A model generated the notes under the pieces. That model was not told the DNA's origin, ran no database searches, and worked only from the letters and a program-made list of their open reading frames with translations. Both the position numbers and the translations under genes were made by a program. Positions 34,671-43,673 of a DNA stretch of 64,000 nt are shown here, in pieces. The stretch is taken from NCBI RefSeq assembly GCF_900142935.1, contig NZ_FSRS01000001.1, positions 1,002,001 to 1,066,000 on the forward strand, in the 5' to 3' direction. The DNA comes from Rhodovulum sp. ES.010. GTDB taxonomy: Bacteria; Pseudomonadota; Alphaproteobacteria; Rhodobacterales; Rhodobacteraceae. Numbering within the stretch: the stretch's first letter is position 1; each line of letters starts with the position of its first letter.

Positions 34671-36521
34671 ATGTGTCCGTCCGACCACCCGATCCGCGAC
34701 CCTGCCGAGGCGACCGTGTCGCTCTCGATCAACGGCACCGCCTGCATGGGCTTCCCGAACGAGACGATCCTGGCCTGTGCGCGGCGTCACGACATCTACG
34801 TGCCGACGCTGTGCGAACTCGACGACATCGACCACATTCCGGGCACCTGCCGGGTCTGCGTGGTGGAGATCCTGCAAGAGGGCCGCGACGCCCCGCAGAT
34901 CGTCACCGCCTGCAACACCCCCGTGCGCGAGGGGCTGGAGGTGCAGACGCGCTCGAAGCGCGCGCGCGACATGCAGCGGCTGCAGGTGGAACTGCTGATG
35001 GCCGACCACCTGCAGGACTGTGCCACCTGCATCCGCCACGGCGATTGCGAGTTGCAGGACCTGGCGCAATTCGTCGGGCTCAGGGAGAACCGCTTCTTCG
35101 ACCGCGCCCGGACCGAGGCCCGGCCCATCGACCTGTCGTCGCCCGCGATGGTCCGCGACATGACCCGCTGCGTGCGCTGCCAGCGCTGCGTCGCGATCTG
35201 CCGTCACCACCAGGAGGTCGACGCGCTGGTGATGGAGGGTACCGGGCTCGACCGGGTGGTGGCGCTGCGCGATGCCGACGATTACGCCGATTCGATCTGC
35301 GTCTCCTGCGGGCAATGCGTGCTGGTCTGCCCCACCGGCGCGCTGGGCGAGCGGGACGAGACCGACCGCGCGCTCGACATGATCTGCGACCCGGACCTCG
35401 TGACCGTGGTCCAGTTCGCCCCCGCCGTCCGCGTTGCCTTCGGCGAGGAATTCGGCATGGCGCCCGGCACCAATGTCGAGGGGCAGATCGTCGCCGCCTG
35501 CCGCAAGATCGGCATCGACGTGGTGCTGGACACGAATTTCGCCGCAGATGTCGTCATCATGGAGGAAGGCACCGAGCTTCTGACACGGCTCAAGGAGGGG
35601 CGGCGGCCGATCTTCACCTCCTGCTGCCCGGGCTGGATCAACTTCGCGGAAATCCACTTCCCCGAAATCCTGCCGCTGTTGTCCTCGACCAAGTCGCCGC
35701 AGCAGGTGCTCTCGACCGTGGCCAAGACCTGGCTGCCCGAAAAGCTGCGGGTCGACCCCGAGCGCCTTCGCGTGATCTCGATCATGCCCTGCGTCGCCAA
35801 GAAGGACGAGGCGGTGCGCCCGCAACTGACCCATGACGGGGTGCCCGAGACCGATGTCGTGCTGACCACACGCGAATTCGCGCGGCTGTTGCGCCGCGAG
35901 GGGATCGACCTGAAGGACCTGGAACCCTCCGGCTTCGACAGCCCCTGGATGAGCGAGTATTCCGGCGCGGGGGCAATCTTCGGCACCACCGGCGGCGTGA
36001 TGGAGGCGGCGGTGCGCACCATCTACGCCATCGTCAACGGCCGCGAGCTGGACCGGATCGAGCTGACGCAGCTTCGCGGGTTCGAGGGCATCCGCGAGGC
36101 GCGCGTCGATCTGGGCGGCGCGGTCGGCGAGGTGAAGGTGGCGATGGTCCACGGGCTCGGCGACACGCGCAAGCTGGTCGAGAAGGTGCTGGCGGGTGAG
36201 GCCGATTACGATTTCATCGAGGTCATGGCCTGCCCCGGCGGCTGCGTCGACGGGGGCGGCTCGCTGCGCTCGAAGAAAGCCTACCTACCGCTCGCGCAGA
36301 AGCGGCGCGAGACGATCTACGCCGTCGACCGCAACGCCAGGGTCCGCCAGTCGCACAACAACCCACAGGTCCAGGCGCTCTACCGCGAGTTCCTGGGCGC
36401 GCCGAATTCCGAACTGGCGCACCGCCTGCTGCACACCAGCTACGAGGACCGGCGGCGCGAACTGACGCATACCGTAAAGAAAATCTGGGACGACATCACC
36501 ATGAGCACGATGGTGTACTAG
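34671..36521 (+). CDS. [FeFe] hydrogenase catalytic subunit (HydA-like)
   Basis: The 616-residue protein has the modular Fe-S chain of group A enzymes: a 2Fe-2S site (C48, C60, C63, C81), a His-ligated 4Fe-4S site (H113, C117, C120, C126), and two ferredoxin clusters (C167/170/173/177 and C210/213/216/220). All three H-cluster motifs are intact: TSCCPGW at 316-322, MPCVAKKDE at 372-380 and EVMACPGGCVDGGG at 517-530. The usual Gln-Pro after GGG is Ser-Leu here. About 80 residues follow. It should reversibly reduce protons with NAD(P)H electrons from the adjacent fusion protein. The maturases HydE, HydF and HydG are not in the window and are essential for activity. Confidence 0.9.
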   Translation: MCPSDHPIRDPAEATVSLSINGTACMGFPNETILACARRHDIYVPTLCELDDIDHIPGTCRVCVVEILQEGRDAPQIVTACNTPVREGLEVQTRSKRARDMQRLQVELLMADHLQDCATCIRHGDCELQDLAQFVGLRENRFFDRARTEARPIDLSSPAMVRDMTRCVRCQRCVAICRHHQEVDALVMEGTGLDRVVALRDADDYADSICVSCGQCVLVCPTGALGERDETDRALDMICDPDLVTVVQFAPAVRVAFGEEFGMAPGTNVEGQIVAACRKIGIDVVLDTNFAADVVIMEEGTELLTRLKEGRRPIFTSCCPGWINFAEIHFPEILPLLSSTKSPQQVLSTVAKTWLPEKLRVDPERLRVISIMPCVAKKDEAVRPQLTHDGVPETDVVLTTREFARLLRREGIDLKDLEPSGFDSPWMSEYSGAGAIFGTTGGVMEAAVRTIYAIVNGRELDRIELTQLRGFEGIREARVDLGGAVGEVKVAMVHGLGDTRKLVEKVLAGEADYDFIEVMACPGGCVDGGGSLRSKKAYLPLAQKRRETIYAVDRNARVRQSHNNPQVQALYREFLGAPNSELAHRLLHTSYEDRRRELTHTVKKIWDDITMSTMVY

Positions 36522-36555
36522 GGCACCGAACCGCCGCGATGCCAAGGACGCACCG

Positions 36556-37563
36556 ATGAGCCTGCCTTACGCCCCCCTGCCCCACCGGCGCGAAGTTCTG
36601 CACGGTCTCGCGGCGCTGTCGGTCTGCGGTCTCGCCCCGGCCCTGGCCCGGACCGCAGCGCAGGCGAAATCGCTGACGCTATGGGGGATCCCGGCCTCGC
36701 CCTCTGCGGTCTTCGCCCGCGCCGCCGCGTCGGACAGGCTGCAGGCCGTCTCTCCCGGAGCACGGTTCGACATCTGGACAAGCACCGACCAGATGCGCGC
36801 CGGCGTGGCCTCCGGCGACTTCGCGCTGTTCGCCGCGTCGACCTACGCGGCAGCGAACTTTTACAACCGCGGCGCGGGCACGCGCATGATCAATGTCGTC
36901 ACGTGGGGCCTGCTCTACGTGATGGCGCGGGACGACAACGTCCGCACCATCGGCGACCTCGCCGGCAAAACGGTCCTGCTGTCGAACCGGCACGAGGCGC
37001 CCGACCTGGTGTTCCGGATGGTCCTGATCTGGGCGGGGCTGGACCCCGACCGGGACGTCAGGCTCGACTATGTCGGCTCTCCAGGGGAGGCCGCGCCGCT
37101 TTTCCTGGCCGGGCGCGGCGACGTCGCGCTTCTGCACGAGCCGGCGGCCACCGCTGCGTTGATGCGGGCCGAGGCAGAGGGCGTGCCCATCGTCCGCGCC
37201 ATCGATCTGGCCGAGGTCTATGGCCGCCATACTGGCCGCGGACCGCGAATTCCGCAGGTGGGGCTCGCGGCGAGCGCGCGCCTCTGCGCGGAGGCGCCCG
37301 AACTGGTGAACGCGGCGCATGCGGCCTGCGTCGAGGCCGGCGCCTGGGTGCGCGCCCATCCCGAAGCGGCGGCGGCGGCGACCGCTCCGCTGCTGGGCCT
37401 ACCCGCCGCCGCCGTCGCGAACTCGCTGCGCTTCGTTCGGCTCGAGGTCACGGCGGCCCGCGCGGTGCGCGACGATATCGACGTGTATTTCGGCAATCTC
37501 CTCGCGCTCGTGCCTGGCATCTTAGGCCACCGCCTGCCCGACGCGCGTTTCTACTGGGGGTGA
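36556..37563 (+). CDS. ABC transporter substrate-binding protein (NitT/TauT-type)
   Basis: This 335-residue protein has a twin-arginine-like leader (PHRREVLHGLAALSVCGLAPALA) and the periplasmic binding fold of the SsuA/NMT1 type. Marks are LWGIPASPSAVFARAAAS, FALFAASTYAAANFYN and DNVRTIGDLAGKTVLLSNRHEAPDLVFRMVL. It has no obvious lipobox. The ligand is unknown: relatives bind nitrate, sulfonates or thiamine precursors. It follows the hydrogenase by 34 bases and is followed by its permease after seven bases, so the five genes look like one operon. Confidence 0.85.
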   Translation: MSLPYAPLPHRREVLHGLAALSVCGLAPALARTAAQAKSLTLWGIPASPSAVFARAAASDRLQAVSPGARFDIWTSTDQMRAGVASGDFALFAASTYAAANFYNRGAGTRMINVVTWGLLYVMARDDNVRTIGDLAGKTVLLSNRHEAPDLVFRMVLIWAGLDPDRDVRLDYVGSPGEAAPLFLAGRGDVALLHEPAATAALMRAEAEGVPIVRAIDLAEVYGRHTGRGPRIPQVGLAASARLCAEAPELVNAAHAACVEAGAWVRAHPEAAAAATAPLLGLPAAAVANSLRFVRLEVTAARAVRDDIDVYFGNLLALVPGILGHRLPDARFYWG

Positions 37564-37570
37564 GCGCGTG

Positions 37571-38347
37571 ATGGCCGGCAAACCATCACGAACATCGCGC
37601 CTTTGGGGCTTGGCGGGGCTAATGGTTCTTCTGGCGCTATGGGAGTGGGGTCACCGAGCCTACGGGCCGCTGGTGCTGCCCGGTCTTGACGACACGGCAC
37701 TGGCGCTCCTGCGTCTGGTCGAGGACGGACGCGTCGGCCCGGCCTTGGCCGAAACCGCCGGGAATGCCGGCGTGGGCTGGGCCGCCGGCGCCCTCGCGGG
37801 TCTGGCGGCGGGCACGCTTGCCGGCCTGCGTGACGCGGTCCAGCGCGCGTTGCAGCCGGTGGCGGTCGTCTTCCTCGGCATCCCCGCGATCGCCTGGGTG
37901 GTTATGGCGCTGTTGTGGTTCGGCGGGCGCTGGGCGGTAGTCTTCACCGTCGCTGTCGCGACCGGGCCGCTGGTCTTCGCCGCCGCAGTCGAGGGCGTGC
38001 GCAGCCTCGACGGCGCGCTTTTGCGCATGGCGCGCGCGTTCCGCGTGCCCGTGACGGCCCAACTGGTCCACCTTCATGCGCCCCACATGCTGAGCCACCT
38101 GTTCCCCGCCTTCGCGACCACGCTCGCAATGTCGTGGAAGGTCTCGGTCATGGCCGAACTTCTCGCCGGGGCGGGCGGCATCGGCGACGGCCTGGCGCGG
38201 GCGCGGGCGCATGTCGACACCGCCGAGATCATGGCCTGGGTCGTCGTCGTGGTGGGCGTTCTGGTGGTTGTCGATCTCGCCCTGCTCCAACCCTTGCAGC
38301 GGCGGATGTGGTTCTGGCGTGACGACGGGCGGAGCGTCGGGCGATGA
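37571..38347 (+). CDS. ABC transporter permease (SsuC/TauC-like)
   Basis: This 258-residue membrane protein has about six helices (LMVLLALWEWGHRAYGP, GWAAGALAGLAAGTLAG, VVFLGIPAIAWVVMALLWFGGRW, and others). The EAA-like loop LVHLHAPHMLSHLFPAFATTLAMSWKVSVMAELLAGAGGIGDGLA is typical of the NitT/TauT permeases. Either GTG 37568 or ATG 37571 can start it. The stop overlaps the ATPase ATG by four bases. It forms the channel for the unidentified substrate of the binding protein. Confidence 0.9.
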   Translation: MAGKPSRTSRLWGLAGLMVLLALWEWGHRAYGPLVLPGLDDTALALLRLVEDGRVGPALAETAGNAGVGWAAGALAGLAAGTLAGLRDAVQRALQPVAVVFLGIPAIAWVVMALLWFGGRWAVVFTVAVATGPLVFAAAVEGVRSLDGALLRMARAFRVPVTAQLVHLHAPHMLSHLFPAFATTLAMSWKVSVMAELLAGAGGIGDGLARARAHVDTAEIMAWVVVVVGVLVVVDLALLQPLQRRMWFWRDDGRSVGR

Positions 38348-39033
38348 CTGGCATCCTGCTGCGTCTCGAAGGCGTGGAGTTCGCCTATGATGGCGCGCCG
38401 GTGCTCTCGGGAATCGATCTGGCTCTGCCTGCGGGGCAGTTCACAGGGGTCATCGGGCCGTCCGGGTGTGGCAAGAGCACGCTGGTCGCGCTCGCTGCGG
38501 GTCTCATTGCGCCCGACGCGGGACGGGTGCTGCGCCACGACCGGCGGCTTGGGATCGTGTTCCAGGACCCCGCGCTTTTGCCCTGGCGGACGGCGCTCGG
38601 CAATGTCGCCTTCCCTCTGCTCGGCCAGGGACTGACGCGGTCCGCGCACCACGCCCGGGCCGTGCGCGCGCTGGACCAGGTGGGTCTGGCGCCGGAGGAT
38701 GCCCGGAAGTACCCGCGCCAGCTTTCGGGCGGCATGCGGCAGCGCGTGGCGCTTGCCCGTGCCCTGGCGGTCGCGCCCGACCTGCTGCTCTGCGACGAAC
38801 CCTTCGGCGCGCTCGACAACCGCGTGCGGCGCGAGTTGAGAGCCCGGTTGCGCGCAATCCACGACCGGACGGGCCTGACAACCCTATTCGTGACCCACGA
38901 CCAAGACGAGGCGATGGAGATTGCCGATCTCGTCGTCGTAATGTCGACGGGCCAGATCGAACAGGTGGCGCCACCCGCCGAGCTTCGCGCTCACCCCGCC
39001 AACGCCTTCGTCTGCGCCTTTACCGCTGCCTGA
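38344..39033 (+). CDS. ABC transporter ATPase (SsuB/TauB-like)
   Basis: This 229-residue ATPase has Walker A GPSGCGKST, Q-loop GIVFQDPALLPWRT, signature LSGGMRQR, Walker B LLLCDEPFGALD and switch His in FVTHDQDEAME. The LPWRT sequence after the Q-loop is characteristic of nitrate/taurine-type importers. It completes the importer encoded next to the hydrogenase. A 71-base gap follows, and then IS copy 1. Confidence 0.93.
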   Translation: MTGILLRLEGVEFAYDGAPVLSGIDLALPAGQFTGVIGPSGCGKSTLVALAAGLIAPDAGRVLRHDRRLGIVFQDPALLPWRTALGNVAFPLLGQGLTRSAHHARAVRALDQVGLAPEDARKYPRQLSGGMRQRVALARALAVAPDLLLCDEPFGALDNRVRRELRARLRAIHDRTGLTTLFVTHDQDEAMEIADLVVVMSTGQIEQVAPPAELRAHPANAFVCAFTAA

Positions 39034-39122
39034 GCCGTTCGATGGCTGCGGCCACAGGCGGTTCGGCAGTGCTTTCTCCTCCCGGCCGCTAACCGGAGGC
39101 GGTATGACCTGCCACTGATCTT

Positions 39123-40052
39123 TCATCCAGCCGCGACCGGAGCCCGGTTGGTGTTTACGCCAAATGGCGCGGGTTGAGCAATCGCCCGACGCGCGGAGCT
39201 CTCATCTCGCGCAGCGGGTCGGGCGATTGCGGTGGTCAGGGTCTGCGCGTAGTCAGCCGGGGTCTGATAGCCCAAGGCCGAATGGGGGCGCTCGGTGTTG
39301 TAGTCGGCGACCCAGGCGGCGATCAGGTCGCGGGCATGGGCGAGGTTACGAAACAGCGTCTCGTTCAAGAACTCGTCCCGCATCCGGCCGTTGAAGCTCT
39401 CGACAAAGCCATTCTGCATCGGCTTGCCCGGCGCGATGTAGTGCCATTCGATCCGGTTCTCGGCGCACCACTTCAGGATCGCGTTCGAGGTCAGTTCCGT
39501 CCCGTTGTCCGACACGATCATTCCCGGCTTGCCGCGACGTTCGATCAGCGCCGTCAGCTCCCGCGCGACGCGCCGGCCGGAGATCGACGTGTCCGGGATC
39601 GCGGCGAGGCATTCGCGCGTGACGTCATCGACGATGTTCAGCACCCGGAACCGCCGCCCGCACGCGAACTGGTCATGGACGAAATCCAGTGACCAACGGG
39701 CATTTGCGCGCGCCTCGACCAGGATCGGGGCGCGGGTGCCGATGGCCTTGCGCCGCGCGCGCCGCTTGCGGACGGTCAGCCCTTCCTCGCGGTAAAGCCG
39801 GTAGATACGGTTGATCCCCGAGGGCTCGCCCTCCCGCCGGAGCAGGACGAAGAGCCGCCGGTAGCCGAACCGCCGACGCTCGTTGGCAAGCTCCCGCAAT
39901 CGGCCGCGCAGTTCCGTGTCGGGTGCGCGTTGCGACCGGTAGCGGATCGTCTTCCGATCCGCGCCGGCAATCTGGCACGCCCGTCGTTCCGACAGCCCGA
40001 ACCGGGCCTTCAGATGCGCGACCGCCTCGCGCTTCACGACGGGCGTCACCAC
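39123..40052 (-). CDS. IS3-family transposase OrfB (copy 1)
   Basis: This is a DDE integrase-type transposase of about 310 residues. Acidic residues are in [16 protein letters not shown] and [13 protein letters not shown], with an HTH-like N-terminus ([18 protein letters not shown]). It is expressed as a fusion with OrfA by -1 frameshifting at A AAA AAG. Confidence 0.93.
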   Translation of the reverse strand: MVTPVVKREAVAHLKARFGLSERRACQIAGADRKTIRYRSQRAPDTELRGRLRELANERRRFGYRRLFVLLRREGEPSGINRIYRLYREEGLTVRKRRARRKAIGTRAPILVEARANARWSLDFVHDQFACGRRFRVLNIVDDVTRECLAAIPDTSISGRRVARELTALIERRGKPGMIVSDNGTELTSNAILKWCAENRIEWHYIAPGKPMQNGFVESFNGRMRDEFLNETLFRNLAHARDLIAAWVADYNTERPHSALGYQTPADYAQTLTTAIARPAARDESSARRAIAQPAPFGVNTNRAPVAAG

Positions 40053-40312
40053 TTTTTTGAAACCAGCTCGCGCATCGCGGCCAGATCCAGCATCTGCTCC
40101 GCCAGCAGCTTCTTCAACTTGGCGTTCTCGTCCTCGAGCGCCTTCAGCCGTTTGGCCTCTGACACCGTCATGCCGCCGTATTTGGCTTTCCAGTTGTAGA
40201 ACGTCCCCTCCGACATGCCGTGCTTGCGGCACAGATCGGCACACTTCGCCCCGGCCTCATGCTCGGCCAGGATGCCGATAATCTGCTCTTCGCTGTATCT
40301 CGTTCGCTTCAT
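40046..40312 (-). CDS. IS3-family transposase OrfA (copy 1)
   Basis: The 88-residue DNA-binding protein has an HTH ([39 protein letters not shown]) and a leucine-zipper-like tail ([19 protein letters not shown]). The slippery heptamer lies at plus-strand 40052-40058, just before its stop. Confidence 0.95.
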   Translation of the reverse strand: MKRTRYSEEQIIGILAEHEAGAKCADLCRKHGMSEGTFYNWKAKYGGMTVSEAKRLKALEDENAKLKKLLAEQMLDLAAMRELVSKKW

Positions 40313-40375
40313 TGTCCGTCCCCTCCTTGGGTCGGACTCTAATCGCAGGTGGAGGAAAAATCCCGTGGCAGGTCA

Positions 40376-40421
40376 TTGCCTGTCCAACTCTTAAGTCTTT
40401 GATATAGAGAGAAATGGCGGA
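40376..40421. repeat. Left attachment repeat (attL)
   Basis: It matches 52456-52501 at 42 of 46 bases, including a 22-bp identical core and the terminal GAAATGGCGGA that contains the tRNA CCA end. Beyond it the sequence ACTTGGATCGAAC still resembles the T-arm of a tRNA (complement GTTCGATCC), so this side keeps a diverged tRNA 3' remnant. Confidence 0.85.
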
Positions 40422-40528
40422 CGGGATGGGACTTGGATCGAACGTTCTCCAGTTGGACGCCTCCGGAAACCTATCGCTTTGCGTCTCACGTCATGATTCA
40501 CTCCTGCCGAGGCGGCGGGAGATGATCG

Positions 40529-40911
40529 ATGGCGAAGCAGGCTGGGTTTTGGAGCGTTGAGGATCGGCTGGTGGAGATCTCGGACCGGGGCGATCCGCTG
40601 GAGACGCTGGACGCGACCGTGGACCTTGAGATGTTCCGGCCGATCCTGGAGCGGGCTGCCAGGAAAAGCGCTCGCCGAAGGGAGGGCGGCCTGCGATGGA
40701 CGTGGTGCTCAAGTTCCGGATGCTGGTCTTGCAGAGTCTGCACGGGCTGAGCCTCAAGGCGACGGAACGCATGGTCCGGGACCGGCTCAGCTGGATGCGG
40801 TTCTGCAGGCTCGGCATCGCCGACCCGGTGCCGGACGCGAACACGCTCTGGAATTCGGGGAGGCGCTGATCCGCGCTGAGGTGCTGCCCCGAAACCGCAC
40901 CAGCCTGCGCA
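40529..40911 (+). pseudogene. Remnant IS5-family transposase
   Basis: It begins MAKQAGFWSVEDRLVEISDRGDPLE and continues to RPILERAARK, the usual N-terminus of an IS5-type transposase. It then changes frame near 40680 (MDVVLKFRMLVLQSLHGLSL, RMVRDRLSWMRFC, DANTLW) and again near 40855 (EALIRAEVL). The catalytic DDE region is missing. It is a decayed insertion sequence. The 635 bases from attL to alr hold this remnant and the alr promoter region, and I see nothing else there. Confidence 0.88.
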
Positions 40912-41028
40912 CCTGTCCGCCAAAACCCCCACCGCCAGGCGAAATTGACAGGTTCTCGGAGGTGTCCGGTTGATCACCCACGAAAATCAAGTACCCACTA
41001 AGTTATCCTTATGCGTAAGAGGTCATTG

Positions 41029-42087
41029 ATGCGCCCAATTCTCAGAGTAGACACGTCAATCGTTGTCAACAATTGGAAAACGCTAAATCGGCTAGTAGGC
41101 TCGACAGTTTCATGCGTTCCCGTCGTAAAGGCAAACGCGTACGGCCTTGGAGTCGAGCAAGTTTCCTTAGCCTTGACTAAGGCTGGCGTGGCTTCTTTCT
41201 TCGTAGCGGATGCGACCGAGGGAAGTGAGCTTCGCAAGATAGTCGGCGGCGCTCCTGAAATCTATATTCTGGGAGGATACATTGAATTCTATTCAAAGAA
41301 TTATGCCCAAGATATTCTCGTCCCCCTGCTGAATTCGAGCGAAAGCGCCATAAAATTTCTCAGAGATTTCCCCCACCTCGACTATGGGGTCCAGATAGAA
41401 ACTGGACTCAATAGATTGGGACTGAGCGCCTCAGAGCTCGATCGTCTCCACACCAAGTTAACACCTCGCCCACCCAAGCTGATAATCAGTCACTTGGCTT
41501 GCGCCGATGACCCCAAAGCCAACATGAACACCAGACAACTATTAAAAACGATTGAAATCGCCTCGACCCTCCCCAGAACTCCCAACACAAAAGTCTCCAT
41601 AGCTGGATCAGACGCTTTACTAATTGACGATCGCTTCCACATGGACATGGTTCGCCCCGGCGTTTCTCTTTACTGCGGTGGTTTTCTCCCAAAACTGCAA
41701 GATCCCATTAGCATTACCGCGAGGGCAATAAAGAGCCAAATAATTCAGAGGGGCGAAACGGTTGGTTATGGAGCCACATGGACTGCGTCGAAACCTACGC
41801 GTATAACAACATTGTCAGCAGGCTACGCAGATGGGATACCCCGAAATTTTAATGGCGACCTCAGCTTCTTTGCCGACGGAGTTAGTTGCCCCACCGTGGG
41901 GAGGATATCAATGGATCTTGTGACCATCGATACCACTCATCTTGATGATGTGCCAACCCATTTTGAGTTGATTGGCGATCATCAAACTTTGAAAGAATTT
42001 GCGAACTCTATTGGAGAAATTCCGAATAGTCTATTGACCAGCTTTGGCGCCTGCATGAGACATCATTATACAACAGAGACAAGTTGA
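41029..42087 (+). CDS. alr: Alanine racemase (PLP-dependent)
   Basis: This 352-residue cytosolic enzyme interconverts L- and D-alanine. The PLP lysine is in PVVKANAYGLG, the catalytic tyrosine in GETVGYGATW, and GRISMDLVTID carries the later active-site residues. LDYGVQIETGLNRLG and HLACADD also match the family. It starts at ATG 41029, since AAGAGG precedes it; ATG 41011 is the alternative. The gene is AT-rich compared with the chromosome. It faces the interrupted two-TM gene tail to tail with a 14-base gap. It lies on an island with a D-Ala-D-Ala-type ligase and Mur ligase, so it probably supplies D-Ala to them. Serine racemase activity cannot be excluded. Confidence 0.93.
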   Translation: MRPILRVDTSIVVNNWKTLNRLVGSTVSCVPVVKANAYGLGVEQVSLALTKAGVASFFVADATEGSELRKIVGGAPEIYILGGYIEFYSKNYAQDILVPLLNSSESAIKFLRDFPHLDYGVQIETGLNRLGLSASELDRLHTKLTPRPPKLIISHLACADDPKANMNTRQLLKTIEIASTLPRTPNTKVSIAGSDALLIDDRFHMDMVRPGVSLYCGGFLPKLQDPISITARAIKSQIIQRGETVGYGATWTASKPTRITTLSAGYADGIPRNFNGDLSFFADGVSCPTVGRISMDLVTIDTTHLDDVPTHFELIGDHQTLKEFANSIGEIPNSLLTSFGACMRHHYTTETS

Positions 42088-42483
42088 CGGGTCGTATGAC
42101 ATCAAGCTTTGAATATTTCGAAACCCTCCCGCCGCAAGGCGTCCTTGACCATCTCGATGAATTCTGAAGGGCTCGAGGCTGCGGGTCCAAATTCTTGTTC
42201 CACCCGCTGCATGATAGCGTCCAGCTCCTCCTTTCCCGTGCCCTCACCCTTCCAATTGGCATAGATCCGAAACATCGCTCCGGAGTGAGTGAAGTTGAGA
42301 ATGTGCCGTTCCATCTTTTCCTCCTCGCTTTCCGCTTGACGGTTTTTCCAAGTGAATGTTACGCCACTTGTTGGAAACAACCATCCGTCTAATGACACTT
42401 TTACCATCCGGTTGGGTCTGTCTTCATTGATCATCTCAGGGTTGCTTGGAGTTATATAGTAAATCTGACCTGCCACTGATCTT

Positions 42484-43413
42484 TCATCCAGCCGCGACCG
42501 GAGCCCGGTTGGTGTTTACGCCAAATGGCGCGGGTTGAGCAATCGCCCGACGCGCGGAGCTCTCATCTCGCGCAGCGGGTCGGGCGATTGCGGTGGTCAG
42601 GGTCTGCGCGTAGTCAGCCGGGGTCTGATAGCCCAAGGCCGAATGGGGGCGCTCGGTGTTGTAGTCGGCGACCCAGGCGGCGATCAGGTCGCGGGCATGG
42701 GCGAGGTTACGAAACAGCGTCTCGTTCAAGAACTCGTCCCGCATCCGGCCGTTGAAGCTCTCGACAAAGCCATTCTGCATCGGCTTGCCCGGCGCGATGT
42801 AGTGCCATTCGATCCGGTTCTCGGCGCACCACTTCAGGATCGCGTTCGAGGTCAGTTCCGTCCCGTTGTCCGACACGATCATTCCCGGCTTGCCGCGACG
42901 TTCGATCAGCGCCGTCAGCTCCCGCGCGACGCGCCGGCCGGAGATCGACGTGTCCGGGATCGCGGCGAGGCATTCGCGCGTGACGTCATCGACGATGTTC
43001 AGCACCCGGAACCGCCGCCCGCACGCGAACTGGTCATGGACGAAATCCAGTGACCAACGGGCATTTGCGCGCGCCTCGACCAGGATCGGGGCGCGGGTGC
43101 CGATGGCCTTGCGCCGCGCGCGCCGCTTGCGGACGGTCAGCCCTTCCTCGCGGTAAAGCCGGTAGATACGGTTGATCCCCGAGGGCTCGCCCTCCCGCCG
43201 GAGCAGGACGAAGAGCCGCCGGTAGCCGAACCGCCGACGCTCGTTGGCAAGCTCCCGCAATCGGCCGCGCAGTTCCGTGTCGGGTGCGCGTTGCGACCGG
43301 TAGCGGATCGTCTTCCGATCCGCGCCGGCAATCTGGCACGCCCGTCGTTCCGACAGCCCGAACCGGGCCTTCAGATGCGCGACCGCCTCGCGCTTCACGA
43401 CGGGCGTCACCAC
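42484..43413 (-). CDS. IS3-family transposase OrfB (copy 2)
   Basis: The translated sequence matches copy 1: DDE residues in [16 protein letters not shown] and FVESFNGR. It is read by -1 frameshift from OrfA. Confidence 0.93.
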   Translation of the reverse strand: MVTPVVKREAVAHLKARFGLSERRACQIAGADRKTIRYRSQRAPDTELRGRLRELANERRRFGYRRLFVLLRREGEPSGINRIYRLYREEGLTVRKRRARRKAIGTRAPILVEARANARWSLDFVHDQFACGRRFRVLNIVDDVTRECLAAIPDTSISGRRVARELTALIERRGKPGMIVSDNGTELTSNAILKWCAENRIEWHYIAPGKPMQNGFVESFNGRMRDEFLNETLFRNLAHARDLIAAWVADYNTERPHSALGYQTPADYAQTLTTAIARPAARDESSARRAIAQPAPFGVNTNRAPVAAG

Positions 43414-43673
43414 TTTTTTGAAACCAGCTCGCGCATCGCGGCCAGATCCAGCATCTGCTCCGCCAGCAGCTTCTTCAACTTGGCGTTCTCGTCCTCGAGC
43501 GCCTTCAGCCGTTTGGCCTCTGACACCGTCATGCCGCCGTATTTGGCTTTCCAGTTGTAGAACGTCCCCTCCGACATGCCGTGCTTGCGGCACAGATCGG
43601 CACACTTCGCCCCGGCCTCATGCTCGGCCAGGATGCCGATAATCTGCTCTTCGCTGTATCTCGTTCGCTTCAT
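43407..43673 (-). CDS. IS3-family transposase OrfA (copy 2)
   Basis: This 88-residue HTH protein matches the other copies. The slippery run lies at plus-strand 43413-43419. Confidence 0.95.
   Translation of the reverse strand: MKRTRYSEEQIIGILAEHEAGAKCADLCRKHGMSEGTFYNWKAKYGGMTVSEAKRLKALEDENAKLKKLLAEQMLDLAAMRELVSKKW

Larger units (their letters stand above)
39105..40375 (-). mobile_element. IS3-family element (IS407-like), copy 1
   Basis: The 1271-bp element has ends TGACCTGCCAC as 11-bp terminal inverted repeats, and overlapping orfA/orfB transposase frames. It reads on the minus strand. Its flanks are GGTA on the left and TTGC on the right, so no target duplication is visible. It abuts attL of the genomic island exactly at 40376. 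It looks identical to the copies at 42466 and 48614. Confidence 0.95.

Noticed and set aside
42102..42476. Independent 124-residue gene starting MAGQIYYITP
   Set aside because: Its first residues come from the IS end. It is the C-terminal part of the interrupted two-TM gene.
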